From contig CAIJHZ010000171.1 of NCBI GenBank assembly GCA_903820565.1, positions 1-10,770 of the forward strand: DNA of 10,770 bases, written 5' to 3'. The translations under genes and the position numbers were made by a program. Numbering within the stretch: the stretch's first letter is position 1; every line of letters begins with the position of its first letter. This document shows, in pieces, positions 6,680 to 10,770 of the stretch. The DNA comes from an uncultured Actinomycetes bacterium (lineage in GTDB: Bacteria; Actinomycetota; Actinomycetes; Nanopelagicales; Nanopelagicaceae). The notes under the pieces are model-generated. The model was given only the letters and a program-made list of their open reading frames with translations, was not told the origin of the DNA and did not search any database.

Positions 6680-7375
6680 GTCGTCGATAGCGAAACCCGC
6701 AAAGAAGCCAGAGCGGTTTACCGCATCCTGACTAAGGCATACCCAGAAATTCGCTGTGAATTAGATTTTTCTAACCCGCTTGAATTATTGATTGCAACGG
6801 TATTGAGCGCACAGTGCACAGATAAGAGAGTCAACACCGTTACGCCAGCGCTGTTTAAGAAGTATAAGAGCCCTAAAGCGTATGCAAAAGCGGATCTGCA
6901 CGAAATTGAAGATCTGATTCATTCCTCTGGTTTTTATCGCGCTAAGGCTCGAAATATAAAAGGGTTAAATATAAAATTGCTCGAAGATTTTAGGGGAGAA
7001 GTTCCGCAAACATTAGAAGAATTAATTACATTGCCAGGGGTTGGGCGCAAAACTGCCAATGTTGTTCTAGGGCATGCATTTGATACACCAGGTATAACTG
7101 TAGATACACACTTCGGACGTTTGTCTAGGCGATTTGGTTGGACGAAAGAAACCGATCCAGTAAAAGTCGAAATGGTTGTCCAGCAGTTAATTCCACAAGC
7201 CGAATGGACAAATCTTTCACAACGAATGATTTGGCATGGACGACGAATCTGTCATTCACGCAAACCTGCCTGTGGAGCATGTCCTGTTGCAAAAATCTGT
7301 CCAAGTGTTGGAATTGGTGAGATGGATAAAGAGAAGGCGTTACTGTTGGTAAAAACGGATAAGGATTTCAGATGA
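6677..7375 (+). CDS. nth: Endonuclease III (bifunctional DNA glycosylase/AP lyase)
   Basis: Nth removes oxidised pyrimidines from DNA and cleaves the abasic site in base-excision repair. The 232-residue protein shows the full signature. The helix-hairpin-helix is LPGVGRKTANVVLG (119-132) with catalytic lysine K125. The catalytic aspartate is D143 in TVDTHFGR. Four cysteines, C192, C199, C202 and C208, in C-X6-C-X2-C-X5-C spacing, hold the [4Fe-4S] cluster. I chose ATG 6677 because the protein then starts just before the family helix (ETRKEARAVYRIL). In-frame ATGs at 6629 and 6650 would add residues from inside crp and have no ribosome site. The stop overlaps the downstream thioredoxin-like gene (ATGA). 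The crp-nth-thioredoxin cluster resembles the mycobacterial order. Confidence 0.95.
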   Translation: MVVDSETRKEARAVYRILTKAYPEIRCELDFSNPLELLIATVLSAQCTDKRVNTVTPALFKKYKSPKAYAKADLHEIEDLIHSSGFYRAKARNIKGLNIKLLEDFRGEVPQTLEELITLPGVGRKTANVVLGHAFDTPGITVDTHFGRLSRRFGWTKETDPVKVEMVVQQLIPQAEWTNLSQRMIWHGRRICHSRKPACGACPVAKICPSVGIGEMDKEKALLLVKTDKDFR

Positions 7376-7899
7376 GAAGAGTTTTAGTCGCAGCTGCTCT
7401 TTTGTTGCTGACTGCTTGTTCTCCATCCTCATCATATGTAAAAGGTGAAGTAGTTTCATGTGAGTCCATTTCACAAGATAAGACTTTTACTGGTGGCGTG
7501 ACAATGAAATGCTTAGATCGAAGTGAAGGCGCGCAACTTGGTGCACTACGTGGACCTATGGTTGTTAATGTGTGGGGATCTTGGTGCGGACCATGCAAAG
7601 AGGAAATTCCAATACTCAGATCTTTTTATGAAAAAGCTAAAGGCAAGGTCGCATTAGTTGGCGTGGATGTTGAAGAAGCTAACTTTGATGATGGTCGCAG
7701 ATTTGTAGAACGAAGCGGCATTCTTTGGCCCAATTTGTATGACCCAGATGGGCGTTCACGAAAGTACTTTGGATTAGGGGTCCCAGTCACCTGGTTTATT
7801 GCTGCCGATGGAACGGTTGCAGGCAAAAAGATTGGTGTCTTCAAGAATGAAATTGAACTAATCACACTGACAAGCAAATATCTTGGCGTGAAGCTTTAG
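7372..7899 (+). CDS. TlpA/ResA-like thioredoxin-fold lipoprotein
   Basis: The 175-residue product is a membrane-anchored thiol-disulfide oxidoreductase acting outside the cytoplasm. It starts with RR, a hydrophobic stretch (VLVAAALLLL) and the lipobox LTAC, so cleavage would leave C16 as the lipidated N terminus. The thioredoxin domain follows: NVWGSWCGPCKEEIP (66-80) with the redox pair C72/C75, and the cis-proline loop GVPVTWFI with P138. Two further cysteines, C30 and C47, lie before the active site and could form a structural disulfide. Such proteins reduce or oxidise exported cysteines, for example in cytochrome c maturation. The true substrate is unknown and no ccs genes are in view. 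AAGGA at 7361-7365 lies 6 nt before the ATG, which overlaps the nth stop. Its stop overlaps the acs stop on the other strand. Confidence 0.92.
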   Translation: MRRVLVAAALLLLTACSPSSSYVKGEVVSCESISQDKTFTGGVTMKCLDRSEGAQLGALRGPMVVNVWGSWCGPCKEEIPILRSFYEKAKGKVALVGVDVEEANFDDGRRFVERSGILWPNLYDPDGRSRKYFGLGVPVTWFIAADGTVAGKKIGVFKNEIELITLTSKYLGVKL

Positions 7900-9860
7900 T
7901 CCTCATCCTTGGAACTATTCAACCCATCTGATATTAAACGCATAACATTGGGATCAGCCAAAGTTGTTGCATCTCCGACTTGGCGGTTTTCAGCCACATC
8001 TTTAAGCAATCGCCGCATGATTTTGCCACTTCTAGTCTTCGGAAGTTCTGCAACCACCAAGATTTGGCGAGGTTTTGCAATCGCACCGATTTGCTTAGCA
8101 ACATGGTTACGCAAGTCTGTGATGAGTATTTCTCCCTTTGCATGATCAATTCCGCCACGCAAAATAACAAATGCAACAATTCCTTGTCCTGTCATTGCAT
8201 CGTTTGCACCAACAACTGCCGCCTCGGCAACAGATTCATGTGAAACAAGTGCAGATTCAACCTCTGTTGTAGAAATACGGTGACCTGAAACGTTCATGAC
8301 ATCATCAACACGACCGAGCAACCAGATGGCACCATCTTTGTCTAACTTTGCACCATCTCCAGCAAAGTAGATTCCTTCAAATCGTGACCAATAAGTTTCT
8401 TTATACCGTTCATCTTCGCCCCAAATACCGCGCAACATTCCGGGCCATGGCTTATCCAAAATTAAATATCCACCATGTCCTTTTGCAACAGCTTTTCCAT
8501 TGTCATCAACAACTACTGCACTGATTCCAGGAATTGCAGTCATTGCAGAACCTGGCTTAGTCGCAGTTACACCTGGCAGTGGTGAAATCATGATTCCACC
8601 AGTTTCGGTTTGCCACCAGGTATCAACAATTGGGCAGCGATTTCCTCCGATAATGTCGCGGTACCACATCCACGCTTCAGGATTAATTGGTTCACCAACT
8701 GAACCCAATAAGCGCAATGACTTTAAGTTGTACTTATTGGGAAACTCATCGCCCCATTTCATCCAAGTACGAATCAAGGTAGGTGCGGTGTACAAAATAG
8801 TAACGCCGTACTTTTCGATTAATTCAAATATGCGCCCCTTGTGTGGGGTATCTGGAGTTCCTTCGTACATAACCTGGGTTGCACCATTTATTAACGGGCC
8901 GTAAACAATGTAGCTATGGCCGGTAATCCAACCCACATCTGCAGTACACCAATAAACATCGGTTTCAGGCTTAATATCAAAGACAACTCGGTGGGTGTAG
9001 GCAGCCTGCGTTAGATAGCCACCTGTTGTATGGAAAATTCCTTTTGGTTTTGCCGTTGTGCCAGATGTGTACAAAATAAATAAGGGATGCTCAGAGTCAA
9101 AAAACTCAGCGGTGTGATCGGCTGATTGACGTCCAACAATTTCATGCCACCACACATCAGTTGCTGAATTCCAATCAGTCTCTTGTTTGGTGCGTTGAAC
9201 AACCAAAACCTTCTTAACATTATGTTGGCCCTTAAGCGCTTCATCAACAGCGGGCTTCAATGCAAATGCTGCGCCTTTCCTAAATCCACCATCAGCAGTG
9301 ATAACTATTTTTGCATCTGCATCTTGAATTCGAGACAGCAACGCTTCAGCAGAAAATCCGCCAAACACAACTGAATGCGGCGCACCAATACGTGCACACG
9401 CAAGCATGGCAATTGCAGCTTCGGGAATCATCGGCATATAAATTGCAACACGATCACCCGCAACAACACCCAGTTCAATTAAGGCATTGGCAGTTTTCTT
9501 AACTTCGGTCAGTAGGTGTGCATAAGTAAGTGTCTGTGTGTCACCAGGTTCACCTTCAAAATGAAATGCAACGCGTTCTCCGCGACCTTCCTGAACGTGA
9601 CGATCTAATGCATTTACTGATGCGTTTATCTTTCCGCCAACAAACCATTTCGCATACGGCGATTCCCATTCAAGGGTTTTATCCCAGGGCTGATGCCAAG
9701 ACAGTTGTTGTGCTTGAGCATCCCAGAACGCCAAACGATCTTTTTCAGCCTGGTCATACAACTCTGGCTTTGCATTTGCCTGTGCCGCAAACTCGGCTGT
9801 CGGAGGAAATCGGCGATCCTCGCTGAGCAGATTTTCTAGGGATTCGTGTTCTTGGCTCAT
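7896..9860 (-). CDS. acsA: Acetyl-CoA synthetase (AMP-forming)
   Basis: Acs activates acetate to acetyl-CoA through acetyl-AMP and lets the cell use acetate. The 654-residue protein has the family length of about 650. Motifs in order are the ATP-binding loop YTSGTTAKPKG (264-274), CTADVGWITGHSYIVYGPL (305-323), DTWWQTETGG (413-422) whose tryptophans limit the pocket to short acyl groups, YFAGDGA (498-504), GRVDDVMNVSGHRIS (517-530) and the C-terminal PKTRSGKIMRR (607-617). K613 there is the catalytic lysine, which acetyltransferases of the Pat type modify in related enzymes. I chose ATG 9860 because it gives the usual N terminus. The open frame runs further upstream to 10118, but that part crosses a terminator and a small gene on the other strand. 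No strong Shine-Dalgarno is visible. Confidence 0.97.
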   Translation of the reverse strand: MSQEHESLENLLSEDRRFPPTAEFAAQANAKPELYDQAEKDRLAFWDAQAQQLSWHQPWDKTLEWESPYAKWFVGGKINASVNALDRHVQEGRGERVAFHFEGEPGDTQTLTYAHLLTEVKKTANALIELGVVAGDRVAIYMPMIPEAAIAMLACARIGAPHSVVFGGFSAEALLSRIQDADAKIVITADGGFRKGAAFALKPAVDEALKGQHNVKKVLVVQRTKQETDWNSATDVWWHEIVGRQSADHTAEFFDSEHPLFILYTSGTTAKPKGIFHTTGGYLTQAAYTHRVVFDIKPETDVYWCTADVGWITGHSYIVYGPLINGATQVMYEGTPDTPHKGRIFELIEKYGVTILYTAPTLIRTWMKWGDEFPNKYNLKSLRLLGSVGEPINPEAWMWYRDIIGGNRCPIVDTWWQTETGGIMISPLPGVTATKPGSAMTAIPGISAVVVDDNGKAVAKGHGGYLILDKPWPGMLRGIWGEDERYKETYWSRFEGIYFAGDGAKLDKDGAIWLLGRVDDVMNVSGHRISTTEVESALVSHESVAEAAVVGANDAMTGQGIVAFVILRGGIDHAKGEILITDLRNHVAKQIGAIAKPRQILVVAELPKTRSGKIMRRLLKDVAENRQVGDATTLADPNVMRLISDGLNSSKDED

Positions 9861-9885
9861 AACGCTAGAGGCTACCTGTTGGGCA

Positions 9886-9898
9886 CTGTTATCAACAG
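9886..9898. promoter_or_regulatory. 13-bp palindrome between acsA and the small peptide gene
   Basis: CTGTT-ATC-AACAG is a perfect 5-bp inverted repeat with a 3-bp centre. It lies 25 bp upstream of the acsA start and 65 bp upstream of the 34-codon gene, inside the 103-bp region that must hold promoters for both. On the minus strand it contains TTGATA, a possible -35 for acsA, but the matching TAGCCT lies only 15 bp away. It does not match the TGTGA-N6-TCACA pattern of Crp sites. It could bind a regulator of acsA, the peptide gene or both. The evidence is symmetry and position only. Confidence 0.35.
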
Positions 9899-9963
9899 AG
9901 AATTCAGCGTTGGATTTTTGCAGGTCGCTTTGGCTTGAAGATGCCCCAAAGAAAGGAGAAACA

Positions 9964-10068
9964 ATGCTTACATCCTTCGTATTGGCACTGATCAAACTGC
10001 TCAGCAACCCATTCCTGGTGGCCGCCCTGGCTAAATTCCTGGCGCATGCTCTCAAAACAGTGAGCTGA
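9964..10068 (+). CDS. Small cationic hydrophobic peptide, 34 residues (unrecognised)
   Basis: ATG 9964 to TGA 10068 encodes 34 residues. AAAGGAG at 9952-9958 lies 5 nt before the ATG, one of the best ribosome sites in the window. A perfect terminator starts 5 nt after the stop. The peptide begins MLTSFVLALIKLLSN, has a proline at 16, and continues FLVAALAKFLAHALK. It has no acidic residue, three lysines (11, 24, 31) and one histidine (28). Polar residues fall at i, i+4, i+7 spacing (S4, A8, K11, N15 and K24, H28, K31), so both halves could form amphipathic helices around a Pro16 hinge. Coding GC is about 51% by hand count, and five of nine leucines use CTG, unlike the AT-rich neighbours. I do not recognise the family. 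A membrane-active peptide, small toxin, bacteriocin-like product or leader peptide are all possible. Confidence 0.65.
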   Translation: MLTSFVLALIKLLSNPFLVAALAKFLAHALKTVS

Positions 10069-10073
10069 ATAGG

Positions 10074-10111
10074 AAAAAGACCCTCCGCTAACCCCTGCGG
10101 AGGGTCTTTTT
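10074..10111 (+). terminator. Rho-independent terminator after the 34-codon gene
   Basis: A perfect 15-bp stem pairs 10074-10088 (AAAAAGACCCTCCGC) with 10097-10111 (GCGGAGGGTCTTTTT) around an 8-nt loop, TAACCCCT. The GC-rich inner stem followed by five T residues is the textbook form. The matching A-run on the 5' side means it could also act on transcripts from the other strand. It ends the small peptide transcript 99 bp before fba, so fba needs its own promoter or depends on readthrough. Confidence 0.93.
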
Positions 10112-10210
10112 GTGCCATATGGGCGAAGGTGAGAGGATTGGCCGTAAGCCTCTAGACGACTCAACGAAGCGCTCAGTCTAAAGAATTACAACGAGTTCTT
10201 AGGAGTCAGA

Positions 10211-10770
10211 ATGCCAATTGCTACCCCCGAAATTTTTGCGGACATGTTGGATCGCGCTAAAAAGGGCGCATTCGCTTACCCAGCAATCAACGTTTCATCA
10301 TCACAGACCATCACAGCTGCTATTCGTGGTTTCGCCGAAGCAGAGTCAGATGGAATCATTCAATTTTCTTGGGGCGGCGCGGAATACGCATCTGGTTCAA
10401 CAGTTAAGAACATGGTTGACGGCGCAGTTGCGCTCGCAGAGTTCGCACATGTCGTTGCGAAGAATTACAAAGTTAACATTGGAATTCACACAGATCACTG
10501 CCCAGTAGAAAAGTTGGATGGCTTCATGCGCCCACTTCTTGCATTTGGTGCAGAACGCATCAAGTCAGGCAAGTCGCCATTGTTCACCTCACACATGTGG
10601 GATGGCTCAGCGGTAGACATGGTTGAAAACATGAAGATTGCCAAAGAAATGTTAGCGATGTCTGTTGCAGCACAAACAATTCTTGAAATTGAAATTGGTG
10701 TTGTTGGTGGAGAAGAAGATGGCATCGAAGCAAAGCATGATGCAAAACTGTACTCAACACCTGAAGATGC
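10211..10770 (+). CDS. fba: Class II fructose-bisphosphate aldolase (5' part; runs off the window)
   Basis: Fba is the zinc-dependent aldolase that interconverts fructose 1,6-bisphosphate with dihydroxyacetone phosphate and glyceraldehyde 3-phosphate in glycolysis and gluconeogenesis. The 186 complete codons seen here begin MPIATPEIFADMLDRAKKGA. They carry FAYPAINVSSSQT (21-33), the catalytic and zinc motif IGIHTDHCPVE (90-100) with D95 and H96, the HMWDGSAVD loop (128-136), and EIEIGVVGGEEDG (159-171), which contains further metal-site glutamates. No stop occurs before the window ends. About half of a normal protein of about 340 residues is present. AGGAG at 10201-10205 lies 5 nt before the ATG. 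The 99-bp leader (10112-10210) shows no promoter I could assign with confidence. Confidence 0.95.
   Translation, partial: MPIATPEIFADMLDRAKKGAFAYPAINVSSSQTITAAIRGFAEAESDGIIQFSWGGAEYASGSTVKNMVDGAVALAEFAHVVAKNYKVNIGIHTDHCPVEKLDGFMRPLLAFGAERIKSGKSPLFTSHMWDGSAVDMVENMKIAKEMLAMSVAAQTILEIEIGVVGGEEDGIEAKHDAKLYSTPED

Noticed and set aside
9861..10118. N-terminal extension of the acsA reading frame by 86 codons.
   Set aside because: The extension crosses a perfect terminator and the 34-codon gene, and the residues do not resemble Acs. The ATG at 9860 gives the normal family length.
10153..10180. TAGAC...GTCTA inverted repeat in the fba leader.
   Set aside because: Arms are only 5 bp with an 18-bp spacer, which is easily due to chance.

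Overview
The window looks like a stretch of a streamlined, low-GC actinobacterial chromosome, with GC in the mid-40s percent by eye. Three things point to Actinobacteria: the protein sequences, the gene order and the regulator type. The dnaX, recR, lysC-asd, small WEYATVPLL-type gene, ridA, crp/nth, thioredoxin-like and acs genes occur in the same broad neighbourhood in mycobacteria and relatives (recalled from family knowledge, not searched). Compact spacing, 4-bp start/stop overlaps and modest GC would fit a freshwater planktonic lineage such as Nanopelagicales (acI). That assignment is inference.

Layout. Bases 15-103 hold the small SRP RNA. Bases 146-2470 hold dnaX and recR, for replication clamp loading and recombinational repair. 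A 90-bp gap with two tandem 15-bp palindromes comes before a tightly overlapping run: lysC, asd, yqeY, a small gene broken by an in-frame stop, and ridA (2561-5970). LysC and Asd catalyse the first two steps of the aspartate pathway toward lysine, threonine, methionine and diaminopimelate. lysC carries an internal ribosome binding site for a separate regulatory beta subunit. The Crp-type regulator gene converges on ridA. It is divergent from nth (endonuclease III), and the two appear to share one compact promoter with overlapping -10 elements. nth overlaps a lipoprotein thioredoxin gene, which converges on acs (acetyl-CoA synthetase, minus strand). Upstream of acs, on the plus strand, are an unannotated 34-codon gene with a strong Shine-Dalgarno sequence and a perfect 15-bp-stem terminator, then the start of class II fructose-bisphosphate aldolase, cut by the window edge.

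As a whole this is a housekeeping region: information processing, amino-acid and cell-wall precursor synthesis, redox and repair functions, and acetate and glycolytic carbon flow. No mobile element, CRISPR array, tRNA or phage gene was seen. The most unusual items are the cationic hydrophobic 34-residue peptide gene, the tandem operator-like palindromes before lysC, the nonsense codon in an otherwise intact small gene, and the bidirectional crp/nth promoter.
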